Assembly: GCF_013201665.1 (NCBI RefSeq)
Contig: NZ_CP053840.1
Span: forward strand, 1,178,001-1,242,000
Length of the DNA: 64,000 nucleotides
Reading direction: 5' to 3'
DNA from: Arcobacter venerupis
GTDB lineage: Bacteria; Campylobacterota; Campylobacteria; Campylobacterales; Arcobacteraceae
In this document: piece after piece, positions 27,937 through 37,110 of the stretch
Position numbering within the stretch: position 1 is the first letter of the stretch
Layout of the letters: each line of letters starts with the position of its first letter
Program-made: the position numbers and the translations under genes
Notes under the pieces: generated by a model
What the model was told of the DNA's origin: nothing
Seen by the model: the letters and a program-made list of their open reading frames with translations, nothing else
The model's database searches: none

Positions 27937-29923
27937 TTTTAAAACAACAATATTAAAACCTGTATTTATTCCATCAGTATTGTTTATAGTATTATTGGTG
28001 GCATTTACAATGATAATGCCCCAAATTGCAAATGAGGTTTTTAGTAGTATTAAAAATTTTGTTGCAGAAAAATTTGGTTGGCTTTATATGTCAAGTGTAG
28101 GTATTTTTACCATTTTTGTGCTATATCTAGCAATTTCACCCTTTGGTAAATTTAAGTTAGGTCCAGATCAATCAAAACCTGCTTATAGTAATTTATCTTG
28201 GTTTGCAATGCTTTTTTCAGCTGGAATGGGAATAGGGCTAATGTTTTGGGGTGTTGCTGAACCTGTAATGCATTATGTCTCTCCACCTGTTGGAACACCT
28301 GAGAGTATTGAATCTGCAAAACTTGCAATGAATATTGTATTTTTTCACTGGGGTTTGCATGCTTGGGGAATTTATGCAGTTGTAGGTTTAGTATTGGCAT
28401 ATTTCTCTTTTAGACATGGTTTACCTTTGTCAATTAGGTCAGCTTTATATCCTTTAGTTGGAGATAAAATTTATGGTGGGATTGGACATAGTGTTGATAC
28501 AATTGCTGTACTTGGTACTATTTTTGGGGTGGCAACATCATTAGGATTTGGAGTTTTACAAATAAACTCAGGTCTAAACTATTTATTTGATATTCCAGTT
28601 GGAATATCAACTCAAATTGTATTAATTGCAATCATAACAACTTTTGCCACAATTTCGGTCGTTTTAGGACTTGATACAGGAATAAAAAGATTATCAGAAC
28701 TCAATCTTTATTTAGCTTGTTTCTTAGTTTTATTTATCTTTTTAGCAGGACCTACATTTTTTCTATTAAATGCATATATCCAAAATATTGGTTCATATTT
28801 ATCTAATATTGTATTTATGACTTTTAATCAATATGCTTATGATAAAACTTCTTGGATTAATTCTTGGACACTATTTTATTGGGCTTGGTGGATTGCTTGG
28901 GCTCCATTTGTAGGAATGTTTATAGCAAGAGTATCAAGGGGAAGAACAATTAGAGAGTTTGTAATTGGTGTTTTATTTGTGCCAGTTGGATTCACATTTA
29001 TGTGGATGACTGTTTTTGGAAATAGTGCTTTAAATGCAATTATGCATGAAGGATTTTCTGGCTTATCAACAGCTGTGTCAGCTGATGTTTCAACTGCACT
29101 TTTTAAATTTTTAGAGCATTTTCCTTTTTCTAGTTTTATATCTGTAATAGCTATTCTTTTAGTTGTAACATTTTTTGTTACATCATCAGATTCTGGTTCT
29201 TTAGTTGTTGATACAATTGCTTCTGGTGGAAAAGACAATAATCCCGTTTGGCAAAGAATATTTTGGTCAATAACAGAAGGTGTTGTAGCAATTGCTTTAT
29301 TACTTGCAGGTGGCTTAGGAGCTTTACAGTCAGCTTCAATAATAATAGCTTTACCATTTGCAATTATAATGTTAATCGCTTGTTGGGGACTCTATAAAGC
29401 TCTTAAATTAGAGTCAATTAGATATGAGAGTTTACAACATCATATGAATGCAGGACGACATGGAAAAATAAGTGGAACTTGGCAATCAAGACTGAGTAGA
29501 ATTATTGAATTTCCAAAAGTTGATGAAACAAAAAGATTTATTAATGAAAATGTTTTTAATGCTATGAATATAGTAAAAAAAGAACTTAATAGTTATTCAT
29601 GGAATGTTGATGTTTCTAATGATAAAGTTAGTGGAATATCAGCTATTAGAGTTGAACACTCAGATGATTTTGATTTTATTTATGAAGTTCGTTCTAGAAG
29701 TTATGATACTCCAAGTTATGCTTATCCTGAATCTGTAAATCCAACAAAACAGCAGAAAAAATATGCTCGAGCAGAAGTTTATTTACAAGATGGTAATAAA
29801 GCTTATGATATTTATGGATATGATGAAGACGTGATTGCTACAGATATAATTGATCAGTTTGAAAAACATAGACATTTTTTACATAATACATCTACTTTAA
29901 ATCCAGTAGTGCCTATTGATTAA
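27920..29923 (+). CDS. BCCT family choline/betaine transporter (BetT-like)
   Basis: A 667-residue sodium- or proton-coupled transporter of betaine, carnitine or choline. The N-terminal 500 residues hold 12 helices, with SAGMGIGLMFWGVAEPVMHY and WTLFYWAWWIAWAPFVGMFIARVSRGRTIREF, the Trp-rich substrate motif of the family, and FVTSSDSGSLVVD. A soluble C-terminal extension of about 170 residues resembles E. coli BetT (677 aa), where the tail senses osmotic stress. Choline or glycine betaine uptake for osmoprotection is likely. The ATG (27920, or 27926 two codons later) follows AAAAGG. It is translationally coupled to the MFS gene. Confidence 0.9.
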   Translation: MKMKNNFKTTILKPVFIPSVLFIVLLVAFTMIMPQIANEVFSSIKNFVAEKFGWLYMSSVGIFTIFVLYLAISPFGKFKLGPDQSKPAYSNLSWFAMLFSAGMGIGLMFWGVAEPVMHYVSPPVGTPESIESAKLAMNIVFFHWGLHAWGIYAVVGLVLAYFSFRHGLPLSIRSALYPLVGDKIYGGIGHSVDTIAVLGTIFGVATSLGFGVLQINSGLNYLFDIPVGISTQIVLIAIITTFATISVVLGLDTGIKRLSELNLYLACFLVLFIFLAGPTFFLLNAYIQNIGSYLSNIVFMTFNQYAYDKTSWINSWTLFYWAWWIAWAPFVGMFIARVSRGRTIREFVIGVLFVPVGFTFMWMTVFGNSALNAIMHEGFSGLSTAVSADVSTALFKFLEHFPFSSFISVIAILLVVTFFVTSSDSGSLVVDTIASGGKDNNPVWQRIFWSITEGVVAIALLLAGGLGALQSASIIIALPFAIIMLIACWGLYKALKLESIRYESLQHHMNAGRHGKISGTWQSRLSRIIEFPKVDETKRFINENVFNAMNIVKKELNSYSWNVDVSNDKVSGISAIRVEHSDDFDFIYEVRSRSYDTPSYAYPESVNPTKQQKKYARAEVYLQDGNKAYDIYGYDEDVIATDIIDQFEKHRHFLHNTSTLNPVVPID

Positions 29924-29928
29924 GAGTG

Positions 29929-29961
29929 AATCAGAAGTCTTTTAAGACTTCTGATTTTTGA
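29929..29961 (+). terminator. terminator after the BCCT gene
   Basis: AATCAGAAGTCTT and AAGACTTCTGATT form a long stem followed by TTTTTG on the plus strand. The 3' arm includes the stop and last codons of the convergent glucan synthase gene. Confidence 0.75.
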
Positions 29962-32470
29962 TAGATGATAGTTCTAAATATCTCATGATAATAGCTGAGA
30001 TATAAGGAATACTTTGAATAAATATAGTTGCTGCAAATACGTAAATTTCTGTAATTCCAGTAAAATTTGTAAAAATTAAAGCAAAGAATGCAATCAATAA
30101 TAATACAGCTAAAATAGTTTCATATTTTATTGGGTTATCACTTTTTTTAGCTTTCCCACCTTTTTGAGTTCTTTTAAATGGTAAACCATCTTTTACAAAT
30201 CCATCATAAACAGCTTTAAAAATAATAAGTTGTAAACTCATAGATGCAATAGAACTTAAAACAGTATTTTTAAGACTAGTTTTTACTTTCATTCTATATA
30301 AAATAAATGTGTGTAAAATATTTACTAAAAATGCCGTAATAATTGGAATCGTTAATGGAATTGTAGGAATCGTAACTCCCACAAAAATAATAACAGGAAC
30401 CCAAATAATATTCATAACAGCCATAACAGGACCTAATGCATCACTTAACCAGAAGAACCAACCAGCAACAAATTTACTTTTTTGTCTAGGTTCAAGTCTT
30501 TTTGCTGATGGTCTAAATTCTTTCCAGTGTTTTTTAAGAATTTGAATTGCTCCATAAGCCCATCTGTGTCTTTGTGTTTTGAAAGCCTCAAATGTATCTG
30601 GAAGTAAACCGTAACCATATCTTCTATTTGTATAATGTGCAATATAGCCAGCTTCAAATAGTCTAAGACCTAGTTCACTATCTTCAACAATAGTATCAGT
30701 TCCCCAACCACCAACTTCCATCATAGAGCTTAGTCTTACCATAACCATTGTACCATGAACAACAATTGCATTTTCTTCATTTCTATCAATCATACCAATA
30801 TCAAAGAAACCTGCATATTCAGCATTCATTGCAGTTTTAATTATAGATTCATCACCATCTCTATGATCTTGTGGAGCTTGAACGATTGCTACTTTTGGAT
30901 CATCAAATAATGGAACTAAATCAACTAACCAAGATGATTCAACAACATAATCAGCATCAATTACAGCAATGATTTCTGCTTCTTTATTTGTTTGCTCTAG
31001 TGCAGCATTTAAAGCACCTGCCTTAAATCCTGTACATGTAATATTCATAAATACAAATTTATCTCCAAGCTCTTCACATAACTTTTCAATTGGTTTCCAG
31101 TAATATTCTTCAGGTGTATTATTTATAATTATAAGTACTTCATAATTTGGATATCTTAATTTTGCTAAAGCTCTTAATGTCTCTTCTAAAACATGTGGTT
31201 GCTCTTTATAAGCTGGAACATGAATCGAAACAAAAGGAATATTATCTGATTTTAAATCAAGTGGAACTAATCTCATAGGAGGAGTTCCAATTGAACACTT
31301 GAATAATTCATTAGCTTTTGCAAGGGTAATTACTACAAGTGGAATCATTAAAAAGGTTCCCATACCCCACATAACCCACATACCAAAGTTCATATAGTTT
31401 ATAAATGGATAAGTAATAGCCATTACAATACCAAAAGCCATACCTTGAGCAGCAATACCATATGCTAATGCATGATTTAAATTTAATCTTTGATTTCTAA
31501 GTCCAAATAATGTTAACAGCGCTCCAATAATAATTGCAGCTACCATTTGGTAAATCCAATATTGATTTAATTCAATATCACCATTTAAATAGAATTTTAA
31601 TGCTCTATTTGAAGTGAATATTCCCCAATATTGTCCAACATTACCTTCATCATAACCTTTCCATGGTTGATCAAAAGCTTCAACTATGTTATAAGACCAG
31701 TTTTTCTCTTTTGCAAGATTTAAAAATCCTCTAATAGCAATTGCTTGATTTTTTAAACTTGGAACTGCACCATTGAAATTGTATCCATGACTAGGCCAAC
31801 CAGTCTCCCCAATTGTTATCTTCTTATCTGGATATTGTTTTTCAACTAGAGTATATTTTTCAATCACAAATTCATTAAACCTATCAATTGGAATTTTTTC
31901 CCAATAAGGTAAAATATGAACCATAATAAAATCGACATGATTTCCAATTTCAGGATATTTAACCAAACTATGCCAAACTTCCGCAGTAGTGATTGGTTTG
32001 TCAGTAAATTCTCTCATAAAATCTAAATAAGCAGATAATTCTACTTCATTTAAATCTGTTCTAAGAAGTGTTTCATTTCCAACAATAACATTGTTAATGG
32101 TATCAGGATATTTTTTTAAAAGCTTGATAGCTCTTTGAATTTCTAAGAAGTTTTCAGCATAATCACCACTTAACCATAAACCTAAGTCTACTGTCATAGT
32201 TGTTTTTGATGCAACTTCTAAAATTACTTTTGCATCTTCTGTTGAATAAGTTCTAACTTTGTCTGTGAAATTTAATAGAATACCAATATCTTCTTCTATT
32301 TGTTCAGGTGACAGTACTTTTTTATCATATCCTTGATATGGAGAATATGAAAGCGATTCAATTCTTGCTGACGCATCTTGTTTTAGTGATACTCTATTAT
32401 CTTGTGTAATCCAAAAAAACACTTGAAATAGTCCAGCAAGTATAAGTCCTAAGATGATATATCTCAACAC
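29942..32470 (-). CDS. GH17-GT2 fusion: membrane beta-glucan synthase (NdvB-like)
   Basis: An 842-residue protein. One N-terminal membrane helix precedes a periplasmic glycoside hydrolase family 17-like domain (about residues 35-300; NVIVGNETLLR and ITIGETGWPS carry the two Glu residues typical of GH17). Several membrane helices follow, then a cytosolic family 2 glycosyltransferase (about 400-650) with VIDADY, EDSELGLRLFEAGY and the QRHRW processive motif, then more membrane helices. Such fusions make and trim beta-1,3-linked (cyclic) glucans, for example NdvB-type osmoregulated periplasmic glucans. The start is GTG after AAAGGAAACT. Its position next to a betaine transporter fits osmoadaptation. 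Confidence 0.85.
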   Translation of the reverse strand: MLRYIILGLILAGLFQVFFWITQDNRVSLKQDASARIESLSYSPYQGYDKKVLSPEQIEEDIGILLNFTDKVRTYSTEDAKVILEVASKTTMTVDLGLWLSGDYAENFLEIQRAIKLLKKYPDTINNVIVGNETLLRTDLNEVELSAYLDFMREFTDKPITTAEVWHSLVKYPEIGNHVDFIMVHILPYWEKIPIDRFNEFVIEKYTLVEKQYPDKKITIGETGWPSHGYNFNGAVPSLKNQAIAIRGFLNLAKEKNWSYNIVEAFDQPWKGYDEGNVGQYWGIFTSNRALKFYLNGDIELNQYWIYQMVAAIIIGALLTLFGLRNQRLNLNHALAYGIAAQGMAFGIVMAITYPFINYMNFGMWVMWGMGTFLMIPLVVITLAKANELFKCSIGTPPMRLVPLDLKSDNIPFVSIHVPAYKEQPHVLEETLRALAKLRYPNYEVLIIINNTPEEYYWKPIEKLCEELGDKFVFMNITCTGFKAGALNAALEQTNKEAEIIAVIDADYVVESSWLVDLVPLFDDPKVAIVQAPQDHRDGDESIIKTAMNAEYAGFFDIGMIDRNEENAIVVHGTMVMVRLSSMMEVGGWGTDTIVEDSELGLRLFEAGYIAHYTNRRYGYGLLPDTFEAFKTQRHRWAYGAIQILKKHWKEFRPSAKRLEPRQKSKFVAGWFFWLSDALGPVMAVMNIIWVPVIIFVGVTIPTIPLTIPIITAFLVNILHTFILYRMKVKTSLKNTVLSSIASMSLQLIIFKAVYDGFVKDGLPFKRTQKGGKAKKSDNPIKYETILAVLLLIAFFALIFTNFTGITEIYVFAATIFIQSIPYISAIIMRYLELSSIKNQKS

Positions 32471-32585
32471 AGTTTCCTTTTTTTATAATTAGTCCGTAAT
32501 ATTACCATTTTTTGATAATTTCTTTATAAAAATTACTAATATTGAGATACTTATTTTAGATATTTTGATTTATATTTCTTTTTTA

Positions 32586-33068
32586 CTAAATTAGTTTACT
32601 TTTTGTAACAATAACACCATCATTATCTGCATAAATATAATCGCCAGTATTAAAAGTTACACCTTCAAAATTTAATTCACAATCTCTTTGTGAATCTGTT
32701 TTTTCAAAGTTTCTAAGAGGACACGTTCCAATTGCATATAATCCAACATTAATATTTTTTGTTTCGTCTATATCTCTTACATAACCATTTAAAATAATTG
32801 CTTTCCAATTATTATTTCTAGCAAAAGCCATTAATTTATCTCCAACAACTCCAAAAAATTCTTGTGAGTTATCAACTACAACAATTCTTCCTTTTCCATC
32901 TTCATCTCTTAACATTTCTAATAAAAGCCAGTTACTTTTATCTAGTTTTACAGTTACTACTTGTCCACTAAATTTTTTTAATCCACCATAATTATTAAAT
33001 TTTGCTGATAAAACTTGTATTTCTTTATCTCTATTATCATCACATAAATCTGCTGTTTGAATATTCAT
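32586..33068 (-). CDS. rraA: RraA family protein
   Basis: A 160-residue protein matching RraA/4-hydroxy-4-methyl-2-oxoglutarate aldolase: TADLCDDN at the N-terminus, FSGQVVTVK, GRIVVVDN, GVVGDKLMAFARNN, AIILNGYVRDIDE with its substrate/metal region, and DYIYADNDGVIV. In E. coli RraA inhibits RNase E. In Campylobacterota, whose RNA decay relies on RNase Y/J rather than RNase E, an aldolase or other role is as likely. It is soluble and monocistronic. Confidence 0.9.
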   Translation of the reverse strand: MNIQTADLCDDNRDKEIQVLSAKFNNYGGLKKFSGQVVTVKLDKSNWLLLEMLRDEDGKGRIVVVDNSQEFFGVVGDKLMAFARNNNWKAIILNGYVRDIDETKNINVGLYAIGTCPLRNFEKTDSQRDCELNFEGVTFNTGDYIYADNDGVIVTKSKLI

Positions 33069-33249
33069 AATTGTTCCTTCTTTTCCTAAATAAATAATGT
33101 TCCTATATTAATAAAATAAAATGTATAAAAAGTGTATAAATTAAAAAAAGTTTAAATAAAAATATTAATATTCAAAAATAAGCAAAAAAGTAACAATATG
33201 ATAATTATATGAAATATACTATAATTAAAAAAAATTATGTGAGAAGAAA

Positions 33250-34179
33250 ATGAAAAGAATTACCAATGAATCGATGTTTGAGATAATCTCTTATTTAGAA
33301 GAAGAACTAAAAAATAAAAATGAAGTTTTATTTGAAGTATTAAATCCAGATATAAAAATAGATATTTATGCAGGAGAGATAATAAAATTAGAAAATCAAG
33401 AATTTGTTTATAGATCTTATAAATCATGGACTGATTTAGCTGAATTATTGTTTTCAAAATTGTTAATTGTTTCTATAAAGGTCCAAACAGTTGTTATAAA
33501 ACTACAAAAATTAAATAAAAATGATTCATTTCATAAAGATTTAAATGATGAAAAAAATGAAAAATATGGTGAATTATCAACTTTTTTCAGAATTAATAAA
33601 AATGAAGAACCAGCTTTTTTATATGCTTATATAAATGCTTTGAAAAATGTAAAAATTGAAGAAAAAAGAAATATTTTAAATTTAGGAATAAATAAAGCAG
33701 ATGAATTTGAAATAATAAAAAAGTTAGTAGATGAAGATGTTCTAAAGCAGATGCATTTTATAGGAATTGATTACTCTTCTAGTGCTATTGAATATTCTAA
33801 AAAAAGATTTCCACAAGATAATTTTAATTTTTATAATCAGGATATTAATAAATTAGAGGAATTAAATCTAAAAAAAGCAGATTTAATTATTTCAATAGGA
33901 ACTCTTCAAAGTTCAGGATTAAATTTTAAATTGTTATTTATGGATTTAATTCAAAATTATTTAGAAGATAAAGGTTCAATAATATTAGGTTTTCCCAATT
34001 GTAGATGGATAAATGGAGAGATGATTTATGGAGCAAAAGCTGCAAATTATTCATATAGTGAACAATCTGTTTTATATAAAGATGTTTATTTTTGTAAAAA
34101 ATATCTTCAACAAAAGAAATATAGAGTTACTTTAACTGGAAAAAATTATCTTTTTTTAACTGCAACTTCAATTAAATAG
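33250..34179 (+). CDS. class I SAM-dependent methyltransferase
   Basis: A 309-residue protein. The C-terminal 200 residues form a Rossmann-type methyltransferase: ILNLGINKADE replaces the usual GxGxG loop, FIGIDYSSSAIEYSKKRFP is motif II with the ribose-binding acidic residue, NFYNQDIN is motif III, and ADLIISIGTLQSS is motif IV. The glycine loop is atypical (LGINKAD), so SAM binding should be treated with caution. The N-terminal 110 residues are helical and charged. The substrate is unknown. GAGAAG precedes the ATG. It stands alone between rraA and the redox operon. Confidence 0.7.
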   Translation: MKRITNESMFEIISYLEEELKNKNEVLFEVLNPDIKIDIYAGEIIKLENQEFVYRSYKSWTDLAELLFSKLLIVSIKVQTVVIKLQKLNKNDSFHKDLNDEKNEKYGELSTFFRINKNEEPAFLYAYINALKNVKIEEKRNILNLGINKADEFEIIKKLVDEDVLKQMHFIGIDYSSSAIEYSKKRFPQDNFNFYNQDINKLEELNLKKADLIISIGTLQSSGLNFKLLFMDLIQNYLEDKGSIILGFPNCRWINGEMIYGAKAANYSYSEQSVLYKDVYFCKKYLQQKKYRVTLTGKNYLFLTATSIK

Positions 34180-34209
34180 GGAAAATACTTTGTTTATATA
34201 ACTTTTTTT

Positions 34210-34218
34210 TGTTACAAT
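34210..34218 (+). promoter_or_regulatory. extended -10 promoter of the thiol-redox operon
   Basis: TGTTACAAT before the first gene of the six-gene run; the predicted start is near 34225, followed by AAAGGAG at ideal spacing from the ATG at 34247. Confidence 0.5.
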
Positions 34219-34246
34219 TATCTTATAAAAATAAAAGGAGTTTATT

Positions 34247-34531
34247 ATGCCAGCAAAACATATTGAAGTTAAAACATTTAAGTTAGCTCACAGTATAGAT
34301 GATACTGTAAAAATAGAACATGTTGAAAAACCTTATGGTGAATATAGTAGTCCAGTTGTTAGTATTGCAGTTTATTCTCATGGTAAAACTAAAACTTCAG
34401 AAGTTGAAATTCCTTATGAAAATATAGAAACATTTTTAAAAGCGTTACATGAATCAATTGATTTATGTGAATCAATTCCTAGAAATCCAATTTATGCAGA
34501 ATTAAATTCAGATATTGGCGGAGGAGCTTAA
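34247..34531 (+). CDS. small hypothetical protein heading the redox operon
   Basis: A 94-residue soluble protein, not recognised. It looks like a small beta-rich domain (HIEVKTFKLAHSI, SPVVSIAVYSHGKTKTSEVEIP) followed by one helix (ENIETFLKALHESIDLCESI) and a Gly-rich end. It has a strong RBS (AAAGGAG). Its last codons (GGC GGA GGA GCT TAA) double as the Shine-Dalgarno sequence of the following dsbB-like gene, so the two are tightly coupled. This suggests a conserved operon, but gives no function. Confidence 0.65.
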   Translation: MPAKHIEVKTFKLAHSIDDTVKIEHVEKPYGEYSSPVVSIAVYSHGKTKTSEVEIPYENIETFLKALHESIDLCESIPRNPIYAELNSDIGGGA

Positions 34532-34535
34532 TTTT

Positions 34536-34982
34536 ATGTCTTTAGATTTATCTAAAAGGTCAGACTCTTTGAGTTTGGCCTTTATTTTTTTGGCTTTTTT
34601 AGTCTCTTTAGTAGCAACATTAGGAAGTCTTTTTTTTTCACAAATAATGAATTTCATACCTTGCTCTTTATGTTGGTATCAAAGAATATTTATGTATCCT
34701 TTAGTATTTTTATTTTTAATAAATTTACTTTTTCCTGATGATAAAATATTTAAATATACTTTTCCAATAGTATTAATAGGTTGGAGTATCTCAATTTATC
34801 ATAATTTATTAATGTATAAAATTATTCCTGAAGATTTATCACCTTGTGTTCAAGGTGTGCCTTGTTCAACTATGTATATTAATTGGTTAGGATTTATTAC
34901 AATCCCTTTGTTATCTTTTTTTGCTTATACTATCATCCTTATTTTATTAATAATTTTAAAAAAGGAAATAAATGAAAAATAA
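34536..34982 (+). CDS. dsbB: DsbB/DsbI-family disulfide oxidoreductase
   Basis: A 148-residue inner-membrane protein with four predicted helices. The first periplasmic redox pair is C43-S-L-C46 in IPCSLCWYQR, and the second is C103 and C109 in SPCVQGVPCS. It passes electrons from a periplasmic thiol oxidase to quinone. I start it at the ATG at 34536, 9 nt after GGAGGAG and 4 nt beyond the upstream stop; an earlier in-frame TTG at 34515 overlaps that stop region. The adjacent DsbA-like protein (11-nt overlap) is its likely partner. Confidence 0.9.
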   Translation: MSLDLSKRSDSLSLAFIFLAFLVSLVATLGSLFFSQIMNFIPCSLCWYQRIFMYPLVFLFLINLLFPDDKIFKYTFPIVLIGWSISIYHNLLMYKIIPEDLSPCVQGVPCSTMYINWLGFITIPLLSFFAYTIILILLIILKKEINEK

Positions 34983-35619
34983 AAAATTAGTAGGAATAAC
35001 TCTATTTGTTTTAGTAGTTTTATTCATTGCATTAGGCTATTTTTACAAAAATAGTCAAAATAATAAAGAATCTTCTCTTGTATCTTCAAATACAACATCT
35101 TTGGTAAAACAACAATCAATATCATTTGGTGAAAATAAACAAAATGTTACAGTAGTTGAATTTTTAGACCCAGAATGTGAATCTTGCGCACTTTTTTATC
35201 CAATAATGAGAAAACTTTATAAAGAGCATTATTCTGATATAAAATTAGTAATTAGATATTTAGCGAATCATAAAAATTCAAAATTTGCTATTCAAATTCT
35301 TGAAGCTTCACGAGAACAAAATAAATACGAAGAAGTGTTAAATATTATCTTTGAAAAACAGTCACTTTGGGCAGACCATAATAATGAAAAACCAGAATTA
35401 TTATGGACATTTTTATCACAAATAGATGGATTAAATATTGATAAATTAAAAGAAGATATGAAAAATCCTAAAATAGATGAAATTTTAAATAACGATGCAA
35501 AAGATGCAAAAGATTTAGAAGTTAGAGGAACACCAACGGTTTTTGTAAATAATAAAAAGTTACAAAGATTATCTGAAAAAGATTTATTCGATTTAGTTGA
35601 AACAGAAATTTACAAATAA
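34972..35619 (+). CDS. membrane-anchored DsbA-like thioredoxin-fold protein
   Basis: A 215-residue protein with an N-terminal signal anchor (residues 5-24) and a periplasmic Thioredoxin_4/DsbA-type domain. The redox site is C69-E-S-C72 in FLDPECESCALFYP, the typical helical insertion follows, and the cis-Pro loop is RGTPTVFVNN. It overlaps the dsbB-like gene by 11 nt, so they form an oxidase-reoxidase pair for protein disulfide formation. The CESC dipeptide differs from CPHC of E. coli DsbA, which should change its redox potential. Confidence 0.88.
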   Translation: MKNKKLVGITLFVLVVLFIALGYFYKNSQNNKESSLVSSNTTSLVKQQSISFGENKQNVTVVEFLDPECESCALFYPIMRKLYKEHYSDIKLVIRYLANHKNSKFAIQILEASREQNKYEEVLNIIFEKQSLWADHNNEKPELLWTFLSQIDGLNIDKLKEDMKNPKIDEILNNDAKDAKDLEVRGTPTVFVNNKKLQRLSEKDLFDLVETEIYK

Positions 35620-35630
35620 AAGGAAAATTG

Positions 35631-36812
35631 ATGGATGTTTTTGGAAAAGTAACTGATTTTATAACTCTTGTACAAGAATCAGATTATAATTTATCAATGA
35701 TTTATTCTCAAGATCCAAATACTATTTATGTAATTCTATTGATTATGTTAGCTTTATTATTCGGAGTATTATTTACTTTGAATAATATAGTAAAAACTAA
35801 AGAGCTTTTAAATCTAATTTCAGAAATAAAAGATACAAAAGAGCTTGAAGAGTATAATAATAAACTAAATAAAATTGTTTTAGAATTGCCAAAAAGAGGT
35901 TTTAAACCAGCTAATAATCTAAACTCTTTAAAAGAAGTTATTTTAAAAAATCATTTAAATTTATTGAAAAATAAAAACATAAAAGAGAAGATTGAACAGT
36001 ATAAATATTTATCAAATTCATATACTTCAATTTTTGAAAGTATGAAAAAGTTTAATATAAAAGATGGAATTAAATTCTATGAAAAAAAATCAAAAGATCT
36101 TTTAGATATAGAGTTATTTAAAGAGTTAGAAAATTACTACAAAAATACATATTTTAAAAAAGAAGATGCTGTTTTTGTTGATAGTATCGTTTCTTATGCA
36201 AATTCTACAGCAAATTCTAGTGATATTATTAATCCATTATTTATTCAAATAAATAGATTTGATTTTGGTTTTAACCTAGAACTATTTAAATTTATTAGAG
36301 CTTTAGATAAAAAGAAATCAGAGCGAATTTTTATTGAGTGCAATAAAAAAATGGATAATTTATTATCAAACGAATATGGTAAAGTTTCAGAAGTTATTTT
36401 GTTTTATATGTTAAAAAATGGTGAAGAAGATAAAGTTTATACTTATATCTCTACTTTAAAAGATTCTAAACATTTACAAAGTTTGTATTATAATTTATTT
36501 GCAAAAAAAGATGATATAAATTTAGATTTATCATTTATAAAAAATGAAACTAAGATTAATGAAAAATATAAAGATTATTTAGATAATCAAATTAGTCTAA
36601 ACTGGAAAGATTTAAATTATGTAAATCATATAATAAAATCAGCAAATGTAGTTCAAACTTTAGGCCATGCTGATTACAGAATCATTTTAGAAAGAGTCGA
36701 AAAGTTAGAAAAAGAGCTTTTGGATAATCAAACAATACAGCAAGTTTTAGAAATCGCAAAACGAGCAGAAACAATAGCTAAAGAAGCTAAAGCAATAGCG
36801 AGAAGTAAATAA
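35631..36812 (+). CDS. hypothetical membrane-anchored helical protein
   Basis: A protein of about 393 residues with one membrane helix near residues 31-48 (IYVILLIMLALLFGVLF). A long cytosolic helical region follows, ending in a coiled coil rich in Glu, Ala and Lys (ETIAKEAKAIARSK). I recognise no catalytic motif. The start is taken at the ATG 35631, 6 nt after AGGA; a TTG directly before it is also in frame. It lies 11 nt after the DsbA-like gene and 1 nt before the next small membrane protein, so it belongs to the redox operon. A scaffold role is possible, without evidence. Confidence 0.65.
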   Translation: MDVFGKVTDFITLVQESDYNLSMIYSQDPNTIYVILLIMLALLFGVLFTLNNIVKTKELLNLISEIKDTKELEEYNNKLNKIVLELPKRGFKPANNLNSLKEVILKNHLNLLKNKNIKEKIEQYKYLSNSYTSIFESMKKFNIKDGIKFYEKKSKDLLDIELFKELENYYKNTYFKKEDAVFVDSIVSYANSTANSSDIINPLFIQINRFDFGFNLELFKFIRALDKKKSERIFIECNKKMDNLLSNEYGKVSEVILFYMLKNGEEDKVYTYISTLKDSKHLQSLYYNLFAKKDDINLDLSFIKNETKINEKYKDYLDNQISLNWKDLNYVNHIIKSANVVQTLGHADYRIILERVEKLEKELLDNQTIQQVLEIAKRAETIAKEAKAIARSK

Positions 36813-36813
36813 T

Positions 36814-37110
36814 ATGGAATATTTATTTGCTCTACTTTTAAGTGCTTTTTTCACGGTTGTTTATATCTATTTAAAAAAGAATAAAACAAATTTTGTAAAA
36901 CCAAAAGCTGTAAAAAAAGATGAATTAATAGAAAATTATAAGGTTGAGCTTCAAGAAATTTTGAAAAAGTATGAAGATAATAAAGAGTTACAATTACAAG
37001 AGAAATTAAAATTTCTTAAAAGAGTAAATTATGAGTTGTCAATGAATATCTTTTTTGAACAAGAAGAAGCTAGAAATTTAATACAAGAATTATCAAATTT
37101 AGGAAAATAA
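36814..37110 (+). CDS. small membrane-anchored hypothetical protein
   Basis: 98 residues: an N-terminal transmembrane helix (MEYLFALLLSAFFTVVYIYL), then a Lys/Glu-rich helical tail. No known family. It is wedged between the 393-residue protein and the TlpA-like lipoprotein gene, whose ATG overlaps its stop (TAATG), indicating coupled translation. Its function is unknown. Confidence 0.62.
   Translation: MEYLFALLLSAFFTVVYIYLKKNKTNFVKPKAVKKDELIENYKVELQEILKKYEDNKELQLQEKLKFLKRVNYELSMNIFFEQEEARNLIQELSNLGK

Noticed and set aside
33069-33249. Regulatory structure between rraA and the methyltransferase gene
   Set aside because: It is only very A/T-rich DNA without a convincing hairpin, repeat or reading frame beyond the expected divergent promoters.
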